Source: Pontederia crassipes (taxonomy: Eukaryota > Streptophyta > Magnoliopsida > Commelinales > Pontederiaceae). Taken from it: 64,000 nucleotides of DNA. Made by a program: the position numbers and the translations under genes. This document shows positions 48,582-60,970 of the stretch, piece after piece. Position 1 is the first letter of the stretch; every line of letters begins with the position of its first letter. The stretch spans positions 71,584,077-71,648,076 of the forward strand of contig CM060194.1 of the NCBI GenBank assembly GCA_030549335.1, in the 5' to 3' direction. The notes beneath the pieces were generated by a model, which was not told where the DNA came from, searched no databases, and was given only the letters and a program-made list of their open reading frames with translations.

Positions 48582-49724
48582 CATCAATGTGTTGGCCTAT
48601 ATGTAATTAACTAATATTAATATGTTTTATAATCAAATGTCATAAAAAGTTAATTATATGATGAATTTATAGTATTAAAAAATATACTGATAAGATAACA
48701 AGTAGATAAACTCTTCAATATTAAAGTGATGGATGTTTAGATGAGAAGAGATTAAGATATTTTAACTATATTTTTAAATAATTTTTAAAGACTAAAAAAG
48801 TGTATAAATCATAAGCATTTACAAGGATATAGTAATTTTTTGTGATTGATCATTTTTATTATTTTTTATTACTAACATATATCTTTTCTATCATAGAAAA
48901 ATATAAAATATGATACTTGCATAGAGAAGGATTAATGATTGTATATCTTTTTCCAATATTAAATTTAGGGAATGGTTATGAACAAAATTATCAAATAAGT
49001 GTAAGCTTATGAACAAAAAAGAAACTTTATGGGAAGTCAATGGAAGATTAAATGAAGAGGTTACTCATGGAAACGTAGCGGTTACACATGGAAAGGTTAT
49101 GATGCTGGGAGGAGGATACACATGGGGAGGTTACACATGGAAAGATTATGCTCATGTGAGGTTACATGTGCAAGAAGGTTATGCAGATAATGAGAAGTTA
49201 AACAGGAGAGTATGAACATATATGGACAAGAGAAATACTAAATCATGTAAATTAGCGATGTACTGGAGCTCACGGGAAATTAGCGATCGAATAATAACAA
49301 ATGACATATTATGACTCTGTAAATGATTAAGAAAAGCCCATTGCGCTCATTAATTAAAACGAAGCAAACCAATGAGCTGATACAGCCTTAATTGATGGGA
49401 TAGACGCGGGAGGCAAGTGATCATGGCGCCACATGGACGCATAGAAGTGAAGGGCCATGGAGGAGGAGCGACGGACGATAGTGATGATGACGAGGGGTGA
49501 AGACGAAAAAATAAGCCAGGCCATATCATTTCGCCAGGTGAATCATCACATCGTCTAGTAGAACTCCTATCGTCGAACTTGAATCATCCTTTGTGTCCTC
49601 AATTAGAAAGCTTTAGAATGTTGGAATCCATCACATGGCCATCGCCGGTCGTGGCATTGCCATCGTCCGGTGATCTTCTCCACATGTTGTTGAGAATGAA
49701 GAGGATCTTCTCCGCATGTTGTTG
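48582..49724 (-). repeat. Right arm of the 1.1-kb inverted repeat
   Basis: Reverse complement of 42296-43407. Its inner end CATCAATGTGTTGGCC lies 16 bp from the Copia LTR. Its outer end carries the same two-copy GATCTTCTCC(G/A)CATGT block and is followed at once by a foldback element. Confidence 0.85.
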
Positions 49725-49732
49725 GAGTAAAT

Positions 49733-50759
49733 TATATGATTAGTTCCCCAACTTTGAATCAATTTCAAATCGGTCTCCCAACTTAAATTTGTAACTAGAA
49801 CGTCCCACATCTTTAATTTTTTTGCACAATTAGTCCCCTTGATCGGTGATAATAGTTTTTCGGTTGCCTTGCGTATGTGGCCGACACGTGAGTCGTTTCT
49901 CACTCATTTATCTACGTCATTTAAGTCATCCACGTCATTTAACGCTGCTAAACTGAATAAATTATACGGATCGTCCCCAACTTTGAGTCGATTTCTAAAC
50001 GGCCCCCAAACTTTAATTTGTAACTGAAACGTCCACCAACTTTGATTTTATTATACGATTCTTCCACTTGACCGGTAATAGACAATCTTTCGATTAACTT
50101 GCTGACGTGGCATAATAAAATATAATAAAAAATTTAAATTGCGAACATGGCACAATAAAAAATATAATATTATAAAAATTAAAAAATGACAAAGGTGCTG
50201 GCCCCCTTTTTGCTTCTCGTCATGCGCGAGAAAGAAAAGAGGAGTCGATGCCCAGCTTTGCCAGCTCGCGCACCGACGAGCTAATAGAGGGGGGTGTCGA
50301 CCCCCTTTTTCATCTTCGCGCGCGAAGAGGAGCAAACGGGGGGCTGACCCCCCCCCCCCCCCCCCCCCCCCTCACGAGTTTACTGGAGTCCTCTGTTAAT
50401 TTTTTATTTTTATAATTTTTTATTATGTCATATCAATAAATTAATTTTTTTATTATATTTTATTAACCAACGTCAGCAAAGAGATTGCCTATTACCAGTC
50501 AAGTGGATGAATTATGCAATAAAATTAAAATTATTGGATGTTCTAGTTACAAATTGAAGTTGGGGGTTTAGAAATCGCCCAATTATCCGATTTAGTAGCA
50601 TTAAATGACGTGGATAAAAGAAAAATGACTCACGTGGTGGCCACGTACGTAATACAATCGGGAAGCCCACTATCATAGGTCAAGAGGACTAATCGTGCAA
50701 GAAAATTAAAGATGGGAGACGTTGTTACAAATTGAAGTTGAGGGATTATTTGAAATAAC
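49733..50759. mobile_element. Foldback-type element with 300-400-bp inverted arms
   Basis: Left blocks TTAAATTTGTAACTAGAACG, CATCTTTAATTTTTTTGCAC and CCACGTCATTTAACGCTGC are mirrored at 50455-50759. Each arm is itself two related repeats, and the outer left end extends about 40 bp beyond its partner. The GC-rich centre includes a 24-bp C run (50348-50371). No coding. Confidence 0.7.
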
Positions 50760-50778
50760 ATTGAACATAAATTATTTA

Positions 50779-51182
50779 GAGTTATTTTCATAAACTTCTC
50801 TTAGATTATTACGATTTTCCACCTCTAAGCTCAAATTATATTTTTTGGATCCCTAAACTATCTTGACTTTTTCACTTTAATCCTCTCATCCACTTATATT
50901 ATATTTTTCGTTACTTTTACTTTTTTCTATTTATAAAAAAGACAATTATCCTCCTTTGTTTTTTTTTATTTTTTATTTATTATTTAATATGTTATGGAGA
51001 GATGGGTAATTTAGTTTTTTCATAAATAAAATAAATTAAAAGTAACAGAAAATATAACATAAATAGACGTAAAGATTAAAGTGAAAAAATTGTGATAATT
51101 TAGAAATAAAAAAATAAGTTCATTTTTTGAGATTAAATGTAGAAAATTATCATAATTTAGGGGAACTTTACGGAAGTAACTC
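50779..51182. mobile_element. Mutator-like MITE with 9-bp target duplication
   Basis: Terminal inverted repeats of at least 54 bp begin GAGTTATTTTCATAAAC on the left and, in reverse complement, GAGTTACTTCCGTAAAG on the right. AATTATTTA flanks both ends exactly (50770-50778 and 51183-51191). The 9-bp duplication and long TIR point to the Mutator superfamily. Length 404 bp, non-coding. Confidence 0.85.
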
Positions 51183-51191
51183 AATTATTTA

Positions 51192-52398
51192 TTGACAACT
51201 TTTATTGAAGGGGAAAAGTCTTTTTTCTGTAAACTAATCTTTCATTCTTCGTGCTTAAATTTCTTAGCCAAATAAGACACAATTATTAATTTTTTTATTC
51301 GCATATTGACTTACATTATCCATCCCTATCAATTCACGAATCAAACTTTATTCTTGTCAAGTAACTCATCCCACCCCGCCTTCGCAAGAAAGGTGGATAC
51401 TGAAACAGAATCTAAAGGTGGATTTCTTTTGGCTTGCACGTCCACATCTCACACAGGAGATGAGACATTGAGATTGAGCTATCCACAAAGATTCTCTCTT
51501 TTTTTCCCCTAAAAAAGTTAATAAATTAAAAAAAGATGAACTAGATTCCATTTGGGATATACTACACCACATTTAATTGCCTGATGCCAAAGTTTTTGTT
51601 AGAATTTAGAAATGGCATTCACACATCAACGGATAGCTTGGTGGCGGCATGAAACGGAGTCAAAATTTCATTTCGGAAAAAAAATTGTGTAAAGGAACAA
51701 GTTGAAGAATATATTTGATAAGAGAGAAAAAGGGAGATGCAAAATACTTGGGGCAGAATGGACGTAGATTATTATTCTTTTTTTATATTTTTTTATTAAT
51801 TTGGATTACTGCTTAAATATTTTTTTATTAACCTGTAATAAGTCATAAAGTTAACTATGACTTATTGTGGTAAAATCAATAAGCAGCAAGAGAAGAAGGA
51901 ATGTTCTACACCGAGTTAATCGATGGAGCAATCAATGGATAAAGGCTAACATATATAAGTTAAATTCAAGGATCAATAAACAAATGTTTGATAAATTTGG
52001 TGATGGGATATACAAACGAGTTCATCTGTATGAAATAACACAAAAGAATAATCAATAATTAGTTATTTAATTAGAAATATTGTTAAATTTTTATTTTTAA
52101 TGTAATAAACATTTTTTATGACACTGAAGATTAGATATTCATAAAAACATAACATAATTTTAACTTAATAATTTTACAAATAATAACTAAAATAAATAGA
52201 ATATTTTAGCGGATGATTTTAATGTAGGATTAATACAAATAGGAAAAATATCTTTTGATAATAAAAAATTTTATTCAGAAGAATATAATATTCTTTTCAT
52301 ATTTTTATTTTACCATTTGTTTGATTTGACAAAAATAAATTTTAAATATATTCTATTTTATAATACAAATATGTTATTATAAATACTTGACATTTAAA

Positions 52399-52444
<46 letters not shown>

Positions 52445-52931
52445 AGAATACTAATATAATAATATATGGTTAAATTATAAAAAAATAAAAGAAATGATAA
52501 AAAATGAAAACTATTAAAATATATGTATTCCTTCATTTTGATGGAATAAAAATTTTACTTTTTGCAAGAATATAATGGTGGTGTCACGATTTTTAAGATG
52601 ATTTCATTCAAAACGTGTTTTCATCATTATATCCTTATTTTTCTACATGTTTGACGATATTTATAAAAATAAGCATGTATTCCTTACTTTGCAATCAGCC
52701 TTAAACTTCTTTATAGTAGAACATATAATAGTGCGTTCAATTTAATACCATTGGAACAAAGACTTATCCTTGTAATTTGTTATATTTGAATGTATAGATT
52801 TTGAGTGATTACGATTAACAATTTAATGTAATAATTAACTTTAATTTGCGATTGATAAATTTATGCACTTAATTTTTTATTAATATTTGTTTATATTTAT
52901 GATAGATTTGAATAAATAAGTGAATATGAAA
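51192..52931. other. AT-rich intergenic region with (ATT)n
   Basis: A perfect ATT trinucleotide repeat of about 44 bp lies at 52400-52443. Short frames at 51306 and 51867 show no known domain. Confidence 0.5.
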
Positions 52932-54907
52932 CACTACAAGAAAATTGTCATTTTCCGACGGACAATTTTCGATGGATAGAAATCCGTCGTAATTTGCGAT
53001 CAATTTTGCGACGTAAATGTTTCCGACGATTACGATCGTCGAAAATGAAAATAATAAATTATTTTATTTGTTATATTATTATTTTATTTTTCGACGATTA
53101 GGAACGTTGATATTTCCGACGGATATCCATCCGTCGTAATTTTCGACGGATTTTTCGATGGCTACGATCGTCGAAAATGAAAATAATAAATTATTTTATT
53201 TGTTATATTATTATTTTATTTTTCGATGATTACGAACGTCAATATTTCTGATCCATCCGTCGCAAATATCAACGTAATTTCCAAAAATAATAAATTATGC
53301 AGACTTATATTATTATTTTATTTTTTTATGATTAGGAACGTCGATATTTTCGACGGTTATAATCGTCGATAACTGTATAATAATATAATATGAGGAGTAT
53401 TTTATTAATATAATTAGCGATAGTCCAAATCATCGTAATTCGACAGTTCCGACCATTGGTAATAATTAGCAATAGTTCAAACCATTGGTAAAATAAAAAA
53501 TAAATATTATATAAATATTTTATTTTTATAAATAAATATTACCGACGGTTCGGACTGTCAGTAAACTAAAAAATAAACATTATATAATAATATAACATAT
53601 TACCGACGGTTTCGACCGTCGATAACTTTAAAAATAATTAAATATTATATTAATATATATCTTTATTAATTTTCCGACGGTCATGGCCGTCGGTAATTAA
53701 AAATTCTCTCCTCTCGTTCTTTTTTCGTTTTCCCGCTTCCCAACTTTCTACTGTATATATGCATTTTTACTTTCCCATTCTCCGTTCTCCACTTCTTTCC
53801 CTCTCTCTCTCCATCTCCTATTTTGCTGGCCAGACCTGTCGGCGACCTCTCTCGGCCGGCGACCCTCTCCCTATCGGACGATGATCCGCCGACGACCTCT
53901 CCCCCCTCTCTCTCTCAGGGCAGAGCACGGTCCGCATCGACTCGAAAATAGGAAAAATAATCCAATCCAGATCTAATCCGACCCGGAACCGGATCCAAAT
54001 AATAGATAACCCGACGGATTTCGGGTCAGGAGCGGGTTTGCCATCCCCATACCCGACCCGGACCCAACCCGAATTAGTTGTTCAATATATAAACCCAGTG
54101 GTCCCATTCCACTTCATTTCACCCTCTCACCTTCTCTCTCTCCGTCTCTCGCCCTCTTCCCGACTCCCTCTCTCTCTACTCAGCCATTAGGAGCGTCGCG
54201 ATCTGGCGTCCGGCGGCCGATCGACAGCCAGGCACCGTGATCGGCTGGGCCGGATCCGCCTGGCGGACGAATCTTCCCCAGGACGCCATTCTTCTTTCTC
54301 GACGATTCCCGGCCGCCCATTTATCTTTCTCGATGATTCTCGGCCGCAAATCCGGTGGCATTCCCGGATTGTCGGGTCTGACCTAGAACCGGATCCGGTC
54401 GGGTTCGGGACTGATACCGGGTCGAAAAATTTTTGACCCGGTATAATCCGGGTCGGGACCGGGTCCGCTTTGACGCGGACCCATTCCCGGGTTTGCTTAG
54501 CCCTACTCTCTCTCTCTCCCCGCGGTCGGATCGATCATCTATGGCCGAGATCTGGCCGCGGGTGGCCGAGATTGTGACCGTCGATCGACCGCCGAAAGTT
54601 TCGACGGGTTGTGACCGTCGAAAGTTTCGGCGGGTTGTGACGATCGTCGAAAACTTTCGACGGTTGGAACCGCCAGACTTTTCGGATGGTCATAACCGAC
54701 GAAAGTTTTCGACGGTTGGAACCGTCGGTCGGGACTTTTCAGACGGTTGGAACGATATTTTCGACGAATTTTTTTACGACCGTCGCAAATCGATTTGCAA
54801 CGACCGTTTTTCCGACGGATCGATTCCGTCTGAAAAACCGTCGAAAATTATATTATCGACGATTTTTGGGCTGATTACCGACGGTAATCAGCGTTTTTCT
54901 TATAGTG
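52932..54907. mobile_element. Non-autonomous CACTA element
   Basis: Starts CACTACAAGAAAATTG and ends CGTTTTTCTTATAGTG, with AAA on both sides as the 3-bp duplication. Subterminal CCGACGG, CCGTCGTAATTT and ATCGTCGAAAATG motifs recur on both sides, and a ~133-bp unit is duplicated at about 53034-53230. No transposase. A hAT-like element is nested inside. Confidence 0.85.
53916..54505. mobile_element. hAT-like element nested in the CACTA
   Basis: Left CAGGGCAGAGCA and right TGCTTAGCCCTA are imperfect inverted repeats, with CCCGACCCGG-type GC-rich subterminal blocks. CTCTCTCT flanks both sides, but this lies in a CT tract so the 8-bp duplication is only suggestive. Confidence 0.55.
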
Positions 54908-56255
54908 AAAATTATATATGATTTTTTTTGCTTTATAGAGAACAAAAATCACTATATTCGAACAATTAAATAAAAAATACGTTTAGAAAAGTGCAATCTG
55001 AAAAAAATATTTTAGAATAAATAATTGTATATATTGAAATTTTATCTAATATTTGATTATATTCCTAAATTTCGAAACTGTTGGATAAATATCGCCTTGT
55101 TAAAAAGATGGAGATAGGATAAAACTTTATGCATAAGAAAAGATTTGTTAATACTTTTATTTGATAAATCTTGTTGTTGCAAATAAAAGAATATTTAAAT
55201 ACATGTAAGATAATAAATTATCTGATTTATAGTATCACATGTATTTAAATTAACTTCTACGATAATATATGTATTGTTCCGTAAGTATTAGTGCTCCGAT
55301 TAGATAAGAATAAATACATTTTTTTTTCCTGATTCGTTAAATTCTTACTCCTACCATTGAACCTAATAAAGTTTAATTTGTTATTGACAATTGAGCAAAT
55401 AATTTTGGAAACATTTACTTTCCACCTTCTAACCTTTTTACGAGTAGCCGACAATGAAAATAATAACTTCACCTTTAACTCCTATTCCAAAGAGTACTTT
55501 ATCAGACACATCAATTTAGGATAATATTGTGTTAGAAGCGGACCATCATAATATTTAGCGATGACATATGAGATTCCCAATAATAAAGAGGAAGTGTCGA
55601 AGGTCGACTAATTCGATTAGTTTTGATATGTCGCGTACTTGACAATGACAGGTGAGACTTCTAATAAAAATATTCTATATTCGTAAGACTCAAACTCAAT
55701 ATATTATTTAAACGAGAAAGAATCGCTTATCACTTCACCTCAACTTTTATATGAGACATAAATTTCGGTTATTTTTTAAAATTTCTTATTAAGCCAAATA
55801 AAATTTATGAACTACTAATAATATTTGGGTTTTCAATGGTTGACCAAAAAATTTGAATGGAATATTTAAGGCATGTTTGACTAAGCTGATAAATAGATAA
55901 AAATAATTATAAGCAAGTTTGAAATTATTTTTTTAATAAATTTACAATGTAACCGATAAGAAGATATACAATTGACTTATTAGGAAAACTAGGAAGGATT
56001 AGATTTTCTTAGAGAGATAAGCTATTTATTTTGATTGTAACTAAGTTAAGTTAATTTTAGTCATTTTATTCAAACGTATAATTGTTATTTTAAAAAATAA
56101 TTTTAATCAATAAAATTTTTATCACTAAATATTTTATCATTTATTTTTATCAACTAAAGCAAATGAGTCATGAAAAGGTAATTATTTTTTTAAAAAAATT
56201 AATTAATTTGATAAAATTGTCTGACTTAACATATGTTATCATGAAAACTCTCTTA
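54908..56255. other. AT-rich intergenic region
   Basis: No gene recognised. A possible Tourist-like MITE spans about 55872-56163: the ends GTTTGACTAAGCTGATAAA and TTTATCAACTAAAGCAAA are loosely inverted, but no duplication could be fixed. Confidence 0.4.
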
Positions 56256-56972
56256 GACAGCATTTGGTTGAGAACTTTTCGCGAAAATAACGCGAAAATT
56301 TTTCAAACACAATATGTGACGGGAATTTTAAAAGTTCCCGTCACGTGACATTCGGCCGACTAAATGTTTTGGCCGAAAGTTCTGGCCGAAAATATTTTTT
56401 TTCAACGCCATGTTTTATCAGCCGCCTTCTTTGACTTTTTTTTTTCATTTTAATTTTTTAATTGTTTTATAATGTATGTAATCATATATAACTTAGAATA
56501 TATTAATAAATTATTAGGGATATTATAAAATAATTTATTAAATGTTATTAATTAAAATTTATAAAAATAATTAGTTCTAATAATTAATAAATATTTTATT
56601 AATTAAACTATTCAATTATTTTTTAAAAAAATTATATTATATTTGGATCTTAAAACATACGTAAATTATAATATTAATAATATTTAAAAGATTTAATTAA
56701 AATAAAAATAATATTAATAATATAATGATTTACGTAAATTATAATATTAATAACATATTTTTATTTGCTGTAATTTTATACCTCATAAAATAATAAATTA
56801 TATTCTTAGTTCTCATTTTTTATCTAAACATCCACTAAAATTTATCCATCACATCAACTTTTTAAATCCTCGTCATTACACTTTTTCATCCAAACATCAA
56901 CCAAAACTTTTTTATCAAATTAATTAATTCTCGAGAACTAACATTCTCCAAATTCTCTTACCAAACACAACC
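56256..56972. mobile_element. Tourist/Harbinger-like MITE
   Basis: GACAGCATTTGGTTGAGAA on the left opposes TTCTCTTACCAAACACAACC on the right, and TTA flanks each side, as in PIF/Harbinger insertions. Length about 717 bp, AT-rich, non-coding. Confidence 0.6.
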
Positions 56973-58824
56973 TTAATAATTTGATTTTGCCTAAATAAGA
57001 AGAAACTAGAAACCTTATCCCAAGTCCCAACTAAATAGATATCTGAAATAAACAGTGAACTCCCCAAGACACCAACGTCAAGAGACGCCGACCGAAGGCT
57101 TCCAAGTGGACGCCCTTTTCCTCAAACATTCCATTTGTTACAAACGCGACTAATTAAAATTGGCACCCTCTAATCTAATCTAATCATACTTCTAAGACAA
57201 AAATTATACTTATCTATCATACACGAGGGCGTGCTTATCTCATAGATTCTTGACGCCATTATTTTTAGATAAATATTAAGTATTACACCCTTTAACTTTA
57301 ATAATAATAATAAATAAATAAAATAAGGATAAAATGCTTATAAAGTGGTAATGTTGAGGCATAGGGCCCGGGAAAAGAGAGTATATATACAAATTAAGGA
57401 GGGTGGGGGGGGGGGGGGGGGGGGGGTGGGGTGGGGTGGAGAGAGAGAGAAAAGAAATAAATAAATAGGGGGCGGGGGGCAGGAGCATCCAATGTCTTCT
57501 ATATTTAAGTCAATCATACCGATTGATTTGTTGTCAATTAATTACTATAATCAATAAATGTCGGATAATGTGTATTTTTATTTTAGTTGCAGGTAGTTAA
57601 AAAAGTTCGAATTAAATATTTTATTTAGGCTCGATTTCAGAGTTGTCATCCCTCGAAGCTTTAAATAGCTTATCATTTATGCAATTGTGATTCCGAAGAC
57701 AATTCACATTAGACAGGCCAACCAACTCATGAAGAGCTTTTTTTATTTTATTTTGGTAACATAAAAGAATATAAAAGAGTTCAAAATTCATACCACAAAA
57801 TTGAGACAAATAAAAATAAAATGAAATAAAACGGGGATCATCTGATTCGGTTGGTGCAGTTGACCACAGCAATAAATCGAGCGCGGGCCCCTTGAGGCGA
57901 CAGCCAGCCGGCGACCACGTCTCTGTGGACTCCCATTGCACCATTTTTCCACCTTTTCTCTTCATCCCAATTAATCTATTTTCCTTTTCTTTTCAAAAAA
58001 ATATTCTCGTATCACTAGTTGAATTTGAAAAGAAAAAAAATAATTATGCTCCCGTTTTTAAAAAAATAATATTATCAGACATTCATTTATTATCGTTTGA
58101 TTTATGATAAATAATTGATAGAAAATTTAATTAATAGATTCATTATTTATTTGAAAAACGTCTGTTTCGGAGTAGCACAACTATTAAGATTTTTTTCCAC
58201 TTTCCCGTACCATTTAAGGGAAGATTAAATATTGTGTAAAGTTGCGTACAATAATTTTGTTTTTTGTCGTCTCGTTATCTTGACGCGTTGCGAGTAAATT
58301 CATACGGAATTTAAATTGGTACAAAGTTTAGATAAACGAAATTCATGATAATTGGATTAATGAATTGAATAAACGATTAATTGTCGAAGTTTTCGAAATC
58401 ACAATTTTATGAGAAGGTAAAAAGTTTAAGTTCACTGTTATTTTTCCTTTTTTTAAAAAAATATTTTATTAACGCCAAAATTGATCGACTTAAACAATTC
58501 GTTAAGTTTAAGATTTTATTTTGAAAGATTTGGACACTTGATAATTTCGAGTTTGATCGTTGAATCATCGATTTCATTTTGGTCGAAATCACTTTTTTAT
58601 CAGTATTTTAATAAATAATTTTGGTGTGTCTAAAGATTTATTATCGTTTATTTAATTGATTATGCTATTTTTTTCGGTGATGAATTATGCTAAAATACTT
58701 TGACCGCGGCCACCATCGGAGCGTTATTATTTAAAGATCTAACATAAAGTAATAATTTTTTTTATGAGATGGATTTAAAACTACTCATAATATTTTTTAA
58801 AAAATTGTTCATAAATGTTACGCC
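56973..58824. other. Intergenic region with a G-run
   Basis: Holds a 21-bp G run at 57406-57426 within a (GGTGGGG)n-like stretch. The frame at 57621-57965 (minus) shows no domain. No gene recognised. Confidence 0.4.
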
Positions 58825-58962
58825 TTTTTTTCCAAACAGTAAAAGAAAAGAATAATATATTGTGATAAGAATCAACACATTTAATATATAATATTTTTTT
58901 TCAAACAGTAAAAGAAAAGAATAATATATTGTGATAGGAACCAACACATTTAATATATAATA
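58825..58962 (+). repeat. 69-bp tandem duplication upstream of the ABA receptor
   Basis: Two adjacent copies with CAAACAGTAAAAGAAAAGAA and CAACACATTTAATATATAAT, differing at a few positions. It ends about 170 bp before the PYL start codon, so it lies in the promoter or leader. Confidence 0.9.
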
Positions 58963-59132
58963 AAAAATAAAAAAATATATAGCAAGTAACTAATTTGTCC
59001 AACTAATCGCATATGTTGTGTGTTTATGATTTATATTTATTAATCATTCGTTCCTGCCCCTTCTCCGCCGTTGTAAGGAAATTTATATCTCAAACCCTCA
59101 CTCCTTCCTAAAACGAAATCCCACCGGTTCCG

Positions 59133-59777
59133 ATGGAGGGCGACGGCGGCGATCCACTCCAATCTCCGGCACCGGAGGACGTCCGGGAAGATATTCTGGC
59201 GAGCCTCACGGCCGAAGAGTACGGAGATCTCCTGCCGACGATCAGGTCCCACCATCGGCATCCCGTCGGACCGGGACAATGCTCCTCCCTGCACGTCCAG
59301 CGGATCCGGGCGCCCGCGGCTGCCGTCTGGTCGATCGTCCGCCGCTTCGACCGGCCGCAGGTCTACAAGCACTTCATCCGCAGCTGCGCCTTCAAGGGCG
59401 TGGACGGCGAGATCCGCCCGGGCTGTCTCCGCGAGGTCAGCGTCATCTCCGGCCTCCCGGCGAGCACCAGCACGGAGCGGCTCGACGTCTTCGACGAGGA
59501 ACGCCGGGTCACCGGGTTCACTATCATCGGGGGCGAGCACCGGCTCAGGAACTACCGGTCGATCACCACCGTCACCGACATGGCCGGCGCCGGCGGGGCG
59601 TGCTCGGTGGTGCTGGAGTCGTACGTCGTGGACGTGCCGGAGGGGAACACGGAAGATGACACAAGGCTCTTCGCCGACACCTTCGTCCGGCTGAACCTTC
59701 AGAAGCTCGCCGCCGTGTCCGAGGCCACGGCCGCGACGGTGATAGCGGCGGCGGCGGCGCAAGAGAACGCCAAGTGA
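59133..59777 (+). CDS. PYL: PYR/PYL/RCAR abscisic-acid receptor (PYR1/PYL1-like), intronless
   Basis: A 214-residue START-like (Bet v 1 fold) protein from the first ATG at 59133. It has the gate loop SGLPA (106-110) and latch HRL (136-138). Aligning on PYR1, the ABA carboxylate lysine is K79, with E115, R137, E162 and N188 at the other pocket positions. The C-terminal helix reads EDDTRLFADTFVRLNLQKLAAV. Sequence around IIGGEHRL and VVLESYVVDVPEGN is closest to the PYR1/PYL1-3 branch. With ABA bound, such receptors dock on and inhibit clade-A PP2C phosphatases, releasing SnRK2 kinases; they act in cytosol and nucleus. Absence of introns agrees with this branch. The N- and C-terminal Ala/Glu extensions are normal in length. 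The gene is very GC-rich against AT-rich flanks. Confidence 0.95.
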   Translation: MEGDGGDPLQSPAPEDVREDILASLTAEEYGDLLPTIRSHHRHPVGPGQCSSLHVQRIRAPAAAVWSIVRRFDRPQVYKHFIRSCAFKGVDGEIRPGCLREVSVISGLPASTSTERLDVFDEERRVTGFTIIGGEHRLRNYRSITTVTDMAGAGGACSVVLESYVVDVPEGNTEDDTRLFADTFVRLNLQKLAAVSEATAATVIAAAAAQENAK

Positions 59778-60287
59778 CGGCGTATTTTAATCCAAAGGGT
59801 AGAATCTGGAAGGGTATTTTGGGGTTACCATGTCGGGTTTGTTGTGTAATAATTTCGTGCTCTATTTTTAACCCTTCAACCACATTAATTACCACAGAGA
59901 AAACCTGCTGCATTTACTGCTTTGAGCATCCTGTTTTTAAGTTGTCTTCCATTGAATTATTGAAGATAATTATTTATTTATTTTTTCAATTGAAAAAAAT
60001 TCTTAAAACAAATTCAAAAGTGCGTAGTTTACCAAATAAATGCTCTCATGAGATATAATTTTTTTAAAGTTGTCTCATTCGATTATTTCATTACATAATA
60101 TTATCACTCCACAATTGTATATGTGACCTTGGACTCTTCATGAACAATTAGTATCTGACTTCTGAAAGAATGGCTTGTAATGATAATATTAGAAGTTTTT
60201 GACATATATTGTGTGGCTCCGATTAGGAGTTGTGGTCATGCATGATAGTTGAGAGAAACGACTTCTAGTTCATTCTTGTGACAGGGG

Positions 60288-60288
<1 letters not shown>
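59778..60288 (+). other. PYL 3' region
   Basis: AT-rich region after the PYL stop. AATAAA near 60032 is a possible poly(A) signal. No other gene. Confidence 0.4.

Positions 60289-60382
<94 letters not shown>
60289..60382. repeat. Long perfect (CT)47 microsatellite
   Basis: 94 bp of uninterrupted CT dinucleotide, about 510 bp after the PYL stop codon. Confidence 0.97.
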
Positions 60383-60384
<2 letters not shown>

Positions 60385-60970
60385 GTATATTTGCTTTGTT
60401 CTCTCATCTCATACACTTACACTCGTAGACATGTGATTCCGGGATCTAAGTATCCGTAACGCTCATTCACAAAATCAAATCTCTTATTGAATTCATTGGA
60501 AGAAAACTAATCATATTTCAATCCCGTTGCTACTAATGAGATTGACCATATTTCAATGCCGTTGCTGAGGTTCATCGTTGTTAGTTTCAGATGTTGCTTC
60601 TGGATTGCCATGAATGCGAATATTGGAGGAACGTTATCACTCTACCGATTGAAAAGCTTCCTTTTTAGATCAACAAAATTAAAGATTGAAAATAAACAGA
60701 AACTGAAAATTATCAATACGTCGGTTTAAAAAAATCAGCAAGAAAGTAAGGAAAAAAAATTAACTGTAGAATTGATAGGTGTTGGCAAAAAAATATTGAA
60801 AAAAAGTGGCTTACTGTAGATGTAGAAGCGGACTCCATCTGCATTTAATAACACTAAAAAAGGCTGGCGGGTCCAAATTATTAATGATGTACTTCTCCAA
60901 CGTTTTCATTATTTTTTTTCTTGGCATAAGTACATTTCCTTATTCTACCAAACAAAATAAATATATTTAT
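60383..60970. other. Intergenic, no gene recognised
   Basis: AT-rich sequence with no frame above about 60 codons. Confidence 0.4.

Noticed and set aside
59376..59390. Apparent Lys-to-Arg change in the FIKSC motif of the ABA receptor
   Set aside because: Counting against PYR1 shows the ABA-binding lysine is the one in YKH, which is kept (K79). The FIKSC position is not the carboxylate-binding residue.
59040..59762. 240-codon minus-strand frame over the ABA receptor
   Set aside because: It is the antisense shadow of a GC-rich coding exon. The plus frame encodes a complete PYL with all motifs.
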